Positions 35,428-44,551 of a DNA stretch of 64,000 bases are shown in pieces. The DNA lies in NCBI GenBank assembly GCA_963664585.2, contig CAXXEO010000014.1, positions 413,748 through 477,747 on the forward strand. The letters run 5' to 3'. Positions within the stretch are counted from its first letter, which is position 1; every line of letters starts with the position of its first letter. A program made the translations under genes and the position numbers. This DNA is from G963664585 sp963664585 (GTDB lineage Bacteria; Bacillota; Clostridia; Oscillospirales; Ruminococcaceae). The notes beneath the pieces were generated by a model that was given only the letters and a program-made list of their open reading frames with translations, did no database searches and was not told the origin of the DNA.

Positions 35428-37017
35428 TTGAAAACAAGAAGACGAGCGAAACAGGTTCCCGTTATTACAGCAAAAGAGGCAGTGCAGATGATCCCCTCTG
35501 ATGCAGTCGTAGCCTTCTTAGGAGCAGGCGGTGGTATTTTGGAGCCTACCAAGCTTATCCTCGCGCTTGCGGATCGCTACCGTGAAACGCAGACACCGAA
35601 AAACCTGACCTACTTCCATCCCACCGGTCTTGGCGACCGGGCTGACAAAGGAATGTCACCACTGGCGCAGCTAGGGATGGTGAAATGCGCCATCGGCGGA
35701 CACTGGGGACAGTCCCCAAGGCTTGCTGAGATGGCCGAACGAAATGAAATTGAGGGCTACAGTATTCCAATGGGCGTTATGAGCCAGTTGCTGCGGTGCG
35801 CCGCAGCAGGACAACCTGGACTTTTGACGCATGTTGGGCTTGGAACCTATGTCGACCCGCGGCAGACCGGCGGTAAGCTTAATGAACGCACAAAAGATGA
35901 CATGATTAAGTTGGTCAGCATCGACGGTAAGGAATGGCTTTATTACTCTGCCCCCAAAATTGATGTGGCGCTTATCCGCGGAACCAGTGCGGATGAGGAA
36001 GGCTATATCTCGATGGAGGATGAGATAGCTTTTTTGGACAGCCTTCCCATGGCGCAGGCAGCTAAACAAAACGGCGGTTTCGTCATCGTCCAGGTGCAAC
36101 GTCTGGTCAAAAAAGGTTCGTTGCATCCCAAAACTGTGCGTATTCCCGGCTATTTGGTGGATGCGATTGTCGTTGAATCAGATCAGCCGCAGCTCTACGG
36201 TGCTCCGCTCAACCGGTTTATGTCGGGCGATTTTGTACAGTCCATGGGCGATGCGGAGATCGTTACACTCAATGAGCGCAAGGTTATCGCACGCCGAGCA
36301 CTCACAGAGGTCACGCCGGGTGACGTTGGAAATGTCGGCGTAGGTATTTCAGACGGAATTGGCAAGGTTGCAATGGAAGAGGGAGTCAGCGAAGACTTCA
36401 CTCTGACGGTCGAACTAGGACCGATCGGCGGTGTTTCAGCCCAAGGGATTTTCTTCGGCGCGAGCGTTAACATTAAGGCCATGATCGATATGCCCGCTCA
36501 GTTCGACTTTTATGACGGCGGCGGATTGGATATTTGCTTTTTAAGCTTTGCCGAAGTGGACCAGCATGGAAATGTCAATGTAAGCCGCTTTAATGGAAAG
36601 ATCATGGGGATTGGTGGCTTTATCAACATTTCTTCGACAGGTAAAAAAATCATTTTCAGCGGCACTTTCACGGCCGGTGGACTGAAAACCTCTGTCAGGG
36701 ATGGCCGTATGCATATAGAAAATGAAGGACGTTTTCAAAAACTCATCCCACAGGTCGAGGAAATCTCATTCAACGGGCAGGATGCCGTAAAGAGAGGCCA
36801 GGAGGTCATCTATGTCACCGAACGCGCTGTTTTCCAGCTTACAAAACAGGGGCTTGAACTGATCGAGATTGCCGCCGGCATGGATGTGGAAAAAGATATC
36901 ATGGCGCATATGGGCTTCCGTCCGCTTATTTCTCAGAATCTCAAGGAGATGGATGCCGCATTGTTTATGCCTGGCCTCATGGGGATTAAAGAAAAGTGGG
37001 AAAATGAGTATAAATAA
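35428..37017 (+). CDS. Family I CoA-transferase (propionate CoA-transferase type)
   Basis: 529 residues: a fused alpha-beta family I CoA-transferase. It moves CoA between acyl-CoA and a free acid through a glutamyl-CoA thioester. The catalytic Glu is in TVELGPIGGVSAQG. The N-terminal half has VAFLGAGGGILEPTKLI, and the C-terminal half FDFYDGGGLDICFLSFAEVDQHGNVNVSRF. The start is TTG 35428, preceded by AAGGAGTG at good spacing. The gene could activate the ring acid or recycle CoA from the end product, and the enoyl-CoA hydratase gene follows. Confidence 0.9.
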   Translation: MKTRRRAKQVPVITAKEAVQMIPSDAVVAFLGAGGGILEPTKLILALADRYRETQTPKNLTYFHPTGLGDRADKGMSPLAQLGMVKCAIGGHWGQSPRLAEMAERNEIEGYSIPMGVMSQLLRCAAAGQPGLLTHVGLGTYVDPRQTGGKLNERTKDDMIKLVSIDGKEWLYYSAPKIDVALIRGTSADEEGYISMEDEIAFLDSLPMAQAAKQNGGFVIVQVQRLVKKGSLHPKTVRIPGYLVDAIVVESDQPQLYGAPLNRFMSGDFVQSMGDAEIVTLNERKVIARRALTEVTPGDVGNVGVGISDGIGKVAMEEGVSEDFTLTVELGPIGGVSAQGIFFGASVNIKAMIDMPAQFDFYDGGGLDICFLSFAEVDQHGNVNVSRFNGKIMGIGGFINISSTGKKIIFSGTFTAGGLKTSVRDGRMHIENEGRFQKLIPQVEEISFNGQDAVKRGQEVIYVTERAVFQLTKQGLELIEIAAGMDVEKDIMAHMGFRPLISQNLKEMDAALFMPGLMGIKEKWENEYK

Positions 37018-37065
37018 AAAGTGATTGCAGATGCGCCACGCCTCAGATGAAACCAATGTGACGAG

Positions 37066-37120
37066 TTTCCTGTCCCTGATTTAAATCGGGGACAATACAG
37101 TGTCAGATAAACAGGATTTA
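37066..37120. repeat. AAACAGGATTT-family repeat with short hairpin
   Basis: GAGTTTCC is followed by TGTCCCTGATTTAAATCGGGGACA (37071-37094, self-complementary apart from one position per arm) and then CAGTGTCAGATAAACAGGAT. The outer sequences equal those of the repeat at 22315, but the hairpin is different. Confidence 0.65.
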
Positions 37121-37214
37121 TAGCAATGGAGTAAATAAGAGGAAAATTGAACTCTGTCGGTCTCGCTGTAGGCCGGCAGACAGAGTTCAAAAGCTCCATT
37201 TATTTAATAAGCTG
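37121..37214. repeat. TTAGCAATT-family repeat abutting the previous one
   Basis: It begins TAGCAATGGAGTAAATAAG and holds a hairpin with arms TTGAACTCTGT and ACAGAGTTCAA (37147-37190). It ends AAAAGCTCCATTTATTTAATA. Two different repeat families lie end to end between the CoA-transferase and the hydratase. Confidence 0.65.
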
Positions 37215-37253
37215 CATTAAATTCAATCACAACTGACAAGAGGAGAATGTAAT

Positions 37254-38027
37254 ATGAGTACAACAAACCTGATCGAATTCGAAAAAAATGCAAACATCGG
37301 TATCATCCGCTTTAACAACCCTCCTCTCAATATCGGCAACAAAATAATGGCTGGCCAGCTTTCAGACGCGCTTGGCGCGATGGAAAACGATCCCACCGTT
37401 CATGTCGTTATCTTCTGTGCTGTCGGACGGGCGTTTGGCGCCGGCTCCGATATGAAAGAGCTATTAGAATATTTGGATACGAATACTTATGTTGACATCA
37501 AGATGATTAATGAGCTTAGAGTCCGCGACCGTATTGCCAACCTGCCCATGCCCACGATCGCCGCGCTGGACGCACCGGTATATGGGGGAGGGCTCGAGAC
37601 GATACTGGCATGCGACATGCGTATTGCCGCATCCAATGTAATTCTTAGCATGCCTGAAGTAGATATCGGTTCCTTTCCGGGCGCCGGCGGTGGATGCCGC
37701 CTTGTGAGACTGATTGGCCCATCCAGAGCGGCGGAGTTTTTGCTGTTCGGCGAGCCGATGAACGCACAGAAGGCGCTTGAGTGGGGTATGATCAACGCCA
37801 TTGCAGACCAAGGTACTGCGTTAGAACTGGCGATGGAATGGGCTAAAAAAATTGCTGCGAAGCCCCAAATCGGCACCCGCACGATTAAGGAAAATATTAT
37901 GGGTATGATTTTGCCGGACATGCCCTATTTGAACGACCTGCAGCAGAAAATTTCCCGTAAGGTAGCGGACGCGGGAAACCTGAAAACGGAGATCCTTGCA
38001 TTTTTTGAAAGAAAAAAGAAATCCTGA
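37254..38027 (+). CDS. Enoyl-CoA hydratase/isomerase family protein
   Basis: 257 residues of the crotonase fold. The oxyanion-hole segments are GRAFGAGSDMKEL and APVYGGGLETILACDMRIAA; the acidic residue lies in MPEVDIGSFPGAGG. Crotonase relatives include hydratases, isomerases and ring-opening hydrolases, so the reaction is not fixed by sequence. AAGAGGAGAATG precedes the start. It is the last structural gene of the 28.5-38 kb region. Confidence 0.9.
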   Translation: MSTTNLIEFEKNANIGIIRFNNPPLNIGNKIMAGQLSDALGAMENDPTVHVVIFCAVGRAFGAGSDMKELLEYLDTNTYVDIKMINELRVRDRIANLPMPTIAALDAPVYGGGLETILACDMRIAASNVILSMPEVDIGSFPGAGGGCRLVRLIGPSRAAEFLLFGEPMNAQKALEWGMINAIADQGTALELAMEWAKKIAAKPQIGTRTIKENIMGMILPDMPYLNDLQQKISRKVADAGNLKTEILAFFERKKKS

Positions 38028-38522
38028 CAGCAGAGCAGTATGCTTATTTGCTGAAAATTATAAATGTTACGAGTTCCCTGTTTCGGTTTCCCCCGCCTTA
38101 GGGGGAAACTGAAACTATTGCCAGTAGTAATTATTGATGACTGAGTATAAATTTTAACTTCTACATGGTGTTAGCGATTTTCAAATTAACACACATTCAA
38201 ACTGCCATTTTTTTAATTAAAAATAATGGTTTTATTTTACATATATTGGAATTGAATGAGAAAAAATTATTAAAAAACAACCGATAAATTGTAATAAGGC
38301 CAAACAATAAATCAATAACCATTCACTCTAAATTAGCGAATATTGCACAAAATAAAATGAAATTTATTGTCGAAACAATGCATTTACACATTATATGATA
38401 ATAGATATAATAATATTATGAGAAAAAAATTATTAATTTAGACAGATTTACTGCAAATGTTATTTTCACTGTTTAATTATAATTTAAAACGAATAATGAG
38501 AAAATTTTATTATCGGGAGTGA
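38028..38522. other. Intergenic region upstream of the DauR-like regulator
   Basis: A 495-bp gap. It holds one hairpin repeat (38080-38115) and then ~370 bp of very AT-rich DNA with many short A/T runs, a plausible promoter and regulator-binding region. No ORF. Confidence 0.45.
38080..38115. repeat. Hairpin repeat after the hydratase
   Basis: GTTTCGGTTTCCCCC pairs with GGGGGAAACTGAAAC (one mismatch in 15) around GCCTTA. GAGTTCCCT upstream resembles the GAGTTTCCT that starts the AAACAGGATTT family. Confidence 0.75.
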
Positions 38523-39179
38523 ATGCTATTCGACATGTCACCAAATGCCAAGTATCTGTTAAAATATGCTCCTCTTGCGGACTTTATATCTGAAATGAAT
38601 GGGCCTAATAGTGAAGTCCTTATTCATGATCTTTCTGATCTTGAGCACTCAATTATCTATATAACTCCCCAGAACATTACCAAGCGAACAATAGGGGGAA
38701 CTATTACCGATTATGCTTTAAAAATGCTGATGGAGAAACATCATCAAGACTCTGATTATGTTGTCAATTATGTTGGATATTTGAAATCAGAAAATATGAT
38801 ACTTCGCTCGTCAACCTTTTTTCTAAAAGAAAATGGAAAGCTTTTAGGCCTTCTCTGTTTAAACGTTGATATTACAGAACTTGTGCAGGCAAAAAAGATA
38901 ATTGAAAACGCAATTCGTATAGATGTAGGAGAATTGACGGGAGACTCTCCACGGGAAAATTTCAACATTTCGGTCGAAGAGATGATCGACAATATCATTG
39001 TTCCTATGTTTGAAGAGCAGCTGCCACTCTACATGACAGTGGATCAGAAGAGGACAATTGTGGCAGAGTTGGAAAAACGTGGAGCCTTTATGCTAAAAGG
39101 TACGATCCCTATTGTGGCCAGTCGTTTAAATGTTTCCGAGCAAACCGTTTATCGGTATATAAAAGAAATACAAAAATAA
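38523..39179 (+). CDS. YheO/DauR-like PAS-HTH transcriptional regulator
   Basis: 218 residues. The N-terminal ~120 form a PAS-like (YheO) domain with HDLSDLEHSIIYI, and the C-terminal ~60 an HTH: ALEKRGAFMLKGTIPIVASRLNVSEQTVYRYIKEIQ is close to this pattern (here written as VAELEKRGAFMLKG and RLNVSEQTVYRYIKE). DauR of Pseudomonas controls D-arginine use. The neighbours ridA, D-cysteine desulfhydrase and an amino-acid ABC transporter suggest control of D- or sulfur amino-acid catabolism. GGGAG precedes the start. Confidence 0.85.
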   Translation: MLFDMSPNAKYLLKYAPLADFISEMNGPNSEVLIHDLSDLEHSIIYITPQNITKRTIGGTITDYALKMLMEKHHQDSDYVVNYVGYLKSENMILRSSTFFLKENGKLLGLLCLNVDITELVQAKKIIENAIRIDVGELTGDSPRENFNISVEEMIDNIIVPMFEEQLPLYMTVDQKRTIVAELEKRGAFMLKGTIPIVASRLNVSEQTVYRYIKEIQK

Positions 39180-39191
39180 TAAAGAGTAAAC

Positions 39192-39562
39192 ATGTTGCAG
39201 AAAATAGAAACCTTAAAAGCTCCTGGTGCGATAGGACCATATTCACAGGCAATTCTTACTGACCAAATGTAATATACATCAGGTCAGATTGCGATTAATC
39301 CTGAAAACGGGCAGATTCCTGAAGGCATAGAGGCTCAGGCAGAACAAGTGATGAAAAATCTGGCTGCTATACTCAAAGCAGCGGGGACAAGTTTCGAAAA
39401 GACAGTAAAACAACGTGCTTTTTGGCAGATATGTCTTATTTCGGAACCTTGAACACTATTTATGCCAAATATTTTATAAGCAACCCTGCCCGGTCCTGCT
39501 TTGCAGTCAAAGAGTTGCCGAAAGGTGCGTTGGTCGAAGCGGAAGCAATTGTGCAACGATGA
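39192..39562 (+). pseudogene. ridA: RidA-family enamine/imine deaminase with stop and frameshift
   Basis: RidA proteins hydrolyse reactive enamines such as 2-aminoacrylate released by PLP beta-eliminases. The sequence starts MLQKIETLKAPGAIGPYSQAILTDQM, meets TAA where the family has a hydrophobic residue, continues YTSGQIAINPENGQIPEG, then loses one A before CFLADMSYFGTLNTIY. It ends with RSCFAVKELPKGALVEAEAIVQR. Corrected length is 123 residues, normal for RidA. Whether the defects are real is doubtful, since the following 4 kb is also rich in indels. It sits between the regulator and a PLP enzyme that would produce its substrate. Confidence 0.85.
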
Positions 39563-39622
39563 GAAACGGCAGCTTTCTATAAATGGCAAAGTCCTGTTTC
39601 GCTGAGATGAAGGGGTGGTAGA

Positions 39623-40654
39623 ATGTTTTTTAATGTTGATCTTGCACGGATTAAGCTGATTGAAGGTCCGACTCCTTTGGATGAAGCAGATAATTTTGCG
39701 CGTGAACTTGGCATTTCAAAACTGTACATAAAACGAGATGATTGCACAGGTATCGGAATGGGCGGTAACAAGCTTCGTAAACTGGAATTTTTTTTGGCGG
39801 ACGCAATCAAACAAGGCGCCGATACCGTCATTACCATTGGGGGCATTCAGTCTAACCATACGCGCTTAACAGCATCTGCGGCGAAAAAGGTCGGTCTTAA
39901 TGCAACGGTAATTCTGAGAACTGATGAAGAACATATTGATCTTAAAACCTCTGATTTCCAGGGGAATATACTCCTCAGTAAGATCATGGGTGCTGATATA
40001 CGTTTTGCATATGCTCCCACGCCTGAGTCCTGGGCTCTGGCCTTAAATGAAGCTGCTGCAGACTTGAGGCAAAAAGGCCGTAAACCTTATATCATCCCAT
40101 CCGGCGGCGCAAACGCTTTGGGCGTAGTGGGGTATTTGCACGGCGGAATTGAATTAGCAGATCAGCTTGTGCAAAAACAGGTGACACCGGAAGCGGTTGT
40201 ATGTGCATGCGGTTCCACAGGCACCTTGTCGGGTCTTCTCTTAGCAAAATGTTTTTTGCATATGGAACATAGGCTGATTGGCATTTCAGTGGGAAATAAC
40301 AAAGAGGCCGCAAAGGAAAAAACTCTCAGGCTTGCCAGAGAATGCGCACAAATGCTGAAAATGAATGTTGATATAAAAGATGATGATGTTGAAATCTATG
40401 ATGACTATCTGGGCGAAGGCTATGCGAAACCCAGTGAAAAAGATCTTCATGCAATTCAAATGACAGCTGCCTGTGAAGGAATCCTTCTGGACCCTGTTTA
40501 TACAGGCAGAGCAATGGGCGGTATGATTGATTTAATTAAGAAAAAGGATATTCAAGGTAAGGCCCCTGTAGTGTTTATCCATACAGGAGGCACTCCTGCT
40601 CTTTTCGCATTTCAGAATATGTTATTGCAATATCTGTTTTCTGCTAATGATTAG
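39623..40654 (+). CDS. D-cysteine desulfhydrase / ACC deaminase family PLP enzyme
   Basis: 343 residues of the fold-type II PLP family that includes D-cysteine desulfhydrase (DcyD), ACC deaminase and L-cysteate sulfo-lyase. The Schiff-base Lys is residue 50 in GMGGNKLRKLEFFLADA. GGIQSNHTRLTAS and CACGSTGTLSGLLLA bind substrate and phosphate, and TGGTPALFAF is the conserved C-terminal block. DcyD would give pyruvate, ammonia and sulfide via 2-aminoacrylate. AAGGGGTGG precedes the ATG. The adjoining ridA, Liv transporter and C-S lyase support sulfur amino-acid degradation. Confidence 0.88.
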   Translation: MFFNVDLARIKLIEGPTPLDEADNFARELGISKLYIKRDDCTGIGMGGNKLRKLEFFLADAIKQGADTVITIGGIQSNHTRLTASAAKKVGLNATVILRTDEEHIDLKTSDFQGNILLSKIMGADIRFAYAPTPESWALALNEAAADLRQKGRKPYIIPSGGANALGVVGYLHGGIELADQLVQKQVTPEAVVCACGSTGTLSGLLLAKCFLHMEHRLIGISVGNNKEAAKEKTLRLARECAQMLKMNVDIKDDDVEIYDDYLGEGYAKPSEKDLHAIQMTAACEGILLDPVYTGRAMGGMIDLIKKKDIQGKAPVVFIHTGGTPALFAFQNMLLQYLFSAND

Positions 40655-41028
40655 GAACCTTTTACATTAATTTTTTTGCCGTGTTTTGGTTTTTTAAACT
40701 GTTAAAGCAGAGACAGATGCTTCCTGATTTAACATTAAAAAACTAATTTCGGGATATAATGGCAAACTACAAGCAACCAGCGAGATTGAACAGTTGATGA
40801 TGCCAAGGTCGAAGAATATGCAGATTATCAAAAAGAACCGGGTCTTATAACCAGTGCCAATAGCCAACATTAGAAAGGCAGACACTCATTTGGTTTGGTT
40901 TTTGTTAACCTTCATATTTACCATCAATATGAACCAAAGGCGAAGCACAACTCGTATCTTATTTTGCCTTTTTGACAACTGCGAATCCTGTGCAGACTAA
41001 ACAAATCAAAAAAACAGGGAGGAAGATT
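40655..41028. other. Gap with a possible broken short gene before livH
   Basis: In one frame 40736-40795 reads LISGYNGKLQATSEIEQL and, after a one-base shift, DDAKVEEYADYQKEPGLITS and on to a stop near 40873. The amino-acid composition looks coding, but no start was found and I do not recognise the protein. The rest is AT-rich. A strong GGGAGG ribosome site for livH lies at the end. Confidence 0.35.
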
Positions 41029-41927
41029 ATGTGGATTAAATTTGCACAACAATTGGTTAACGGTTTGAGTGTAGGCTCAATTTATGCGTTAATCGCTGTA
41101 GGTTATTCTTTGGTGTATAGTATTTTGTCTTTTTCAAACTTTTCTCATGGTGGATTCATGGTGGCCGGCGCTTATGGCGGGTTATTTTTGCCCTCAGATT
41201 TTTTAAGCATTCCGGTTCCGATCGCGCTTATTCTTGCGATCGCCCGCTTCCAGGTGCTGTAGCCGTTTTTGTCTGAGCGCTTGGCGTACAAGCCTGTGCG
41301 TGAAAGAGGCGGTGACCCAATGTTTCTTTATGATTGCATCTCTTGGTGTCGGTATCCTCATCGAGAATACAAATCGTTTGTGACAATCGGCCCTGCTTTC
41401 AAAACTTATCCGGATATTATTCCGTCTCGTACCTTCGAATTACTTGGTGTCAAACATTGCCATTTTCGATATTGTTGCGGCGGTTGTTGCCATTTATCGG
41501 ACTTGTTTGCTTTGGAATTCTACATCAACAGAACAAAAAGCCGGCATCGCTATTAGAGCAGCGGCCTATAATATGAAGACAGCCGGTCTGATGGGGGATC
41601 AACGTTGACAACCTGATCATGAAAGTATTTTTTATTTCTGGTATGCTTGCCGGTGTCGGCGGTATGTTTTTAGGTATCAAATATACTGTATTACCCAACG
41701 TTGGGTTTGATCCAAACCAAAGCAATGATCGGTGCTATTTTCGGGGGCCTTGGCAGTATTTCAGGTGCTATTTACGGATCAGTGGATTCTTGGTTTTACT
41801 GGAAGTTTTTGTAGCCGGATATATTTCCTCCACCGTTAGAGATATCGTTGTATTTGCGATCTTAATTATAGTCCTAATCGTCAGGCCGACAGGTCTTAAA
41901 GGCAAATCATTAGAAGAGAAAGTTTAA
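41029..41927 (+). pseudogene. livH: Branched-chain amino-acid ABC permease LivH, many frameshifts
   Basis: This is the first inner-membrane permease of a LivHMGFK importer. MWIKFAQQLVNGLSVGSIYALIAVGYSLVYSILSFSNFSHGGF is intact (residues 1-43), and the C-terminal VFAILIIVLIVRPTGLKG is intact. Between them the family sequence is scattered over all three frames (ERLAYKPVRERGGDPMF, IGPAFKTYPDIIPSRTFELLG, GMLAGVGGMFLGIKYTVLPN). I count about ten single-base gains or losses, mostly extra bases at homopolymers, with very few substitutions. CAGGGAGGAAG precedes the start. Confidence 0.88.
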
Positions 41928-41943
41928 CGGAAGGAAGAAAATA

Positions 41944-42803
41944 ATGCAGTATTATATTGGTGTATTACGCCTGATCGCCATTAATATGATTGAGGCTACA
42001 GGTTTTTATCCTTCTAGCGGGTTGGACAGGTATCTTCAGTTTAGGTCATGCGGGCTTCATTGCAATTGGCGCCTATGCAAGTTCTTTATTGATTATCAAA
42101 TTACATCTGGCGTGGCCCTGTAGCGGTTGCGTTGGGGGGGTGTTATGGCCGGCATAATAAGCTTGGTGATTGGCAAACCAGCTCTGAAACTCAAATCCGG
42201 TTACTTCGCCATTGCTTCCATGGGCTTCGGCGAAGCCGTACGTCTTCTCATTGAGAATATGGAAATTATCGGTGGCCCCCGTGGTTTGATCGGTATTCCA
42301 AGAAAATTTTCAAGCTTAACAAATATCAGTATTGTTTTTGATAATCGGCGTGATCGTCGTTATCAATATCCGCAATTCAAGATTTGGTCGTTCTTTCTTC
42401 GCAGTTAGGGATGATGCCCTGGCTGCGGAAGCGATGGGAAATCAATACTGCGAAAACAAAACAAACCGCCCTTTTTATCAGCGCAATTTACTGCGGCATT
42501 GGCGGCGCCTTATACGCAAGTTACATGACCTATATACAACCAACAATGTTCAGTACGGATGTATCTTCCTCTTTGAGTACATGGATTGTATTTGGTGGTT
42601 TGGGAAGCTTGACAGGTGGTTTATTTGCAACCTTCCTTCTCACGGCACTGACAGAAACATTCCGTGCGTTTGCACTTTATAGGATGTTCTTCTATGGCTT
42701 AGCACTTGTATTGATCATCGCTCTGCGTCCACAAGGCCTGTTTGGTACTTGGGAGTTTTTCACCTTCTTGGGTAATAAGTACCTGGAACAAGATTATAGG
42801 TAA
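41944..42803 (+). pseudogene. livM: Branched-chain amino-acid ABC permease LivM, frameshifted
   Basis: This is the second permease subunit. The start MQYYIGVLRLIAINMI (41944, after GGAAGGAAG) is followed by broken frames that together read SLGHAGFIAIGAYASSLLI, GKPALKLKSGYFAIASMGFGEAVRLL, FGRSFFAVRDDALAAEAMG and a long intact C-terminal part (KTKQTALFISAIYCGIGGALY to YLEQDYR). At least five frame changes are needed. The gene length is not a multiple of three. Confidence 0.88.
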
Positions 42804-42850
42804 ATTAAAAAAAGAAACACCAACGAAGTCAAAGAGGGGAGAGTAAGAGA

Positions 42851-43638
42851 ATGGGAGTACTCACACTGGAACATGTTACAAAAAAAAAGTTCGGTGGCTT
42901 GACAGCGGTAGATGATCTTTCAATCGACCTCCCTGAGGGCAGCTTGTGTGGATTAATCGGACCTAACGGTGCAGGAAAAAACAACTGTATTTAACCTGAT
43001 TACCGGTATTTATACACCGACCTCCGGCAGCATTAAGCTGGATGGCAAAGAAATTAACGGCCTTTTATCAAGTGATATCACCAAATTTAGGTTGCGCGCG
43101 CACCTTCCAGAACCTGCGTCTCTTCAAAAAGCTGTCAGTTTTTGGATAACATCCGTATTGCAGTACAGCTGCATGGCGCGACATATAACTTTTTTGATAC
43201 AATTTTCAAAACCAAAAAAGTATAAGGAGCAGGAAAAGAAAAGTAAAAGAAGAAGCATATCAACTTCTTGAACTAGTCGGTCTTAAAGGCAAAAGAACTG
43301 GAAAAAGCGACCAATCTGCCCTATGGCTCACAGAGAAAAAATGGAGATTGCCCGTGCGCTTGCTACACATCCAAAAGTTTCTTCTTCTGGATGAACCTGC
43401 GGCAGGTATGAATCCCGAAGAATCACAGGAACTCATGTATATGATTGAAAAAATTAGGAAAGAATTTAATTTAACTATTCTCCTCATTGAACATCATATG
43501 GAACTTGTAATGGGCATCTGTGAGCAAATTACAGTTTTGAACTTTGGCGCTACTATTGCAGCCGGAAACCCTTCGCAAATCCAGACGAACCCTGCTGTTA
43601 TTGAGGCGTATCTTGGTGGGGAGGTTGAGGCTGAATGA
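42851..43638 (+). pseudogene. livG: Branched-chain amino-acid ABC ATPase LivG, frameshifted
   Basis: This is the first ATPase subunit. MGVLTLEHVTKKKFGGLTAVDDL leads to the Walker A GPNGAGK, then six A where five keep the frame (compare argH). FNLITGIYTPTSGSIKLDGKEI follows in the next frame. Later pieces read AYQLLELVGLKGK, LPYGSQRKMEIARALATHPK, LLLDEPAAGMNPEESQEL (Walker B) and IEHHMELVMGICEQITVLNFG. The ORF from 42969 to 43271 and that from 43348 to the end are fragments of it. Its stop overlaps livF. Confidence 0.88.
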
Positions 43639-44354
43639 TGCTAGAAGTAAAAGATTTATCTGTCCGTTATGGTGCCATCAAGGCTCTGAATCATGTTAAC
43701 ATCAGCGTTGATAAAGGTGAGATCGTGACCATCATTGGCGCAAATGGCGCCGGAAAAACATCTTTGATGAATGCGATCGCCGGTGTGATTAAGCCTGCTT
43801 CGGGCGAAGTCATTTTCAAAGGCGAAAAGCTGCCCGCTGCTTCTTATCAGGTCGTCAAAAAAGGGATCGCTCTTTCTCCTGAAGGACGTATGATTTTTGG
43901 AAATCTGAGCGTTAATGAAAATCTGATTATGGGTGCTTATCTGAGAAATGATAAAGAACAAATCAAGCAGGATATTGCTGAGATATTTAATATCTTCCCA
44001 AGACTCAAAGAACGCATTAATCAGGCTTCCAATACGCTTTCCGGTGGTGAACAGCAAATGCTGGCAATCGGAAGGGCGATGATGTCAAAACCGGAACTTT
44101 TAATGCTTGATGAGCCGTCTTTGGGACTCGCCCCGCTTTTGGTACGCGATATTTTCAAAACCATCAAGTTGTTAAATGACAGAGGAACTACCATTCTTCT
44201 GGTTGAGCAAAACGCCAAGCAGGCTCTCATGTGTGCACATCGCGCCTATGTTTTTCAGACAGGTAATGTCATTAAAGAAGGCAAGGCGAGTGATCTTCTT
44301 CACGATCCTGAAGTGGAAGAGGCATATCTGGGTACACGCAAAGAGAATAAGTAG
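43635..44354 (+). CDS. livF: Branched-chain amino-acid ABC ATPase LivF
   Basis: This is the second ATPase subunit, intact at 239 residues. Walker A is GANGAGKTSLMNAI, the signature LSGGEQQMLAIGRAM, and Walker B LLMLDEPSLGLAPLLV; the C-terminal end EAYLGTRKE is typical. It overlaps livG (ATGATG). It is the first unbroken gene after the indel-rich stretch. Confidence 0.95.
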   Translation: MMLEVKDLSVRYGAIKALNHVNISVDKGEIVTIIGANGAGKTSLMNAIAGVIKPASGEVIFKGEKLPAASYQVVKKGIALSPEGRMIFGNLSVNENLIMGAYLRNDKEQIKQDIAEIFNIFPRLKERINQASNTLSGGEQQMLAIGRAMMSKPELLMLDEPSLGLAPLLVRDIFKTIKLLNDRGTTILLVEQNAKQALMCAHRAYVFQTGNVIKEGKASDLLHDPEVEEAYLGTRKENK

Positions 44355-44551
44355 TTTTAGTTTATAACACAGACTGCAAAAGGGAAGTATTTATGTGTAG
44401 CCTGAGTTTACTGGGGTATTGTATAGGAAGGTTTTGTATTCCTGCTTGCTTTTATCATTATAAAAACGTGAGCAAGGAAGAGCTTTTCATACATTCATTG
44501 TGATTATAGTTATTTTAACTATAAAATTCAAAACAAAAGGAGAACCCAAAC

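Noticed and set aside
28521..40654. A sulfonate (taurine/sulfoacetaldehyde/cysteate) pathway, because the acylating dehydrogenase, ThDP enzyme and the D-cysteine desulfhydrase family each have sulfonate-acting relatives
   Set aside because: No sulfonate transporter, phosphotransacetylase or taurine deaminating gene is nearby, and the interleaved aroE, aroD, CoA-transferase and crotonase genes do not fit. Kept only as an alternative.
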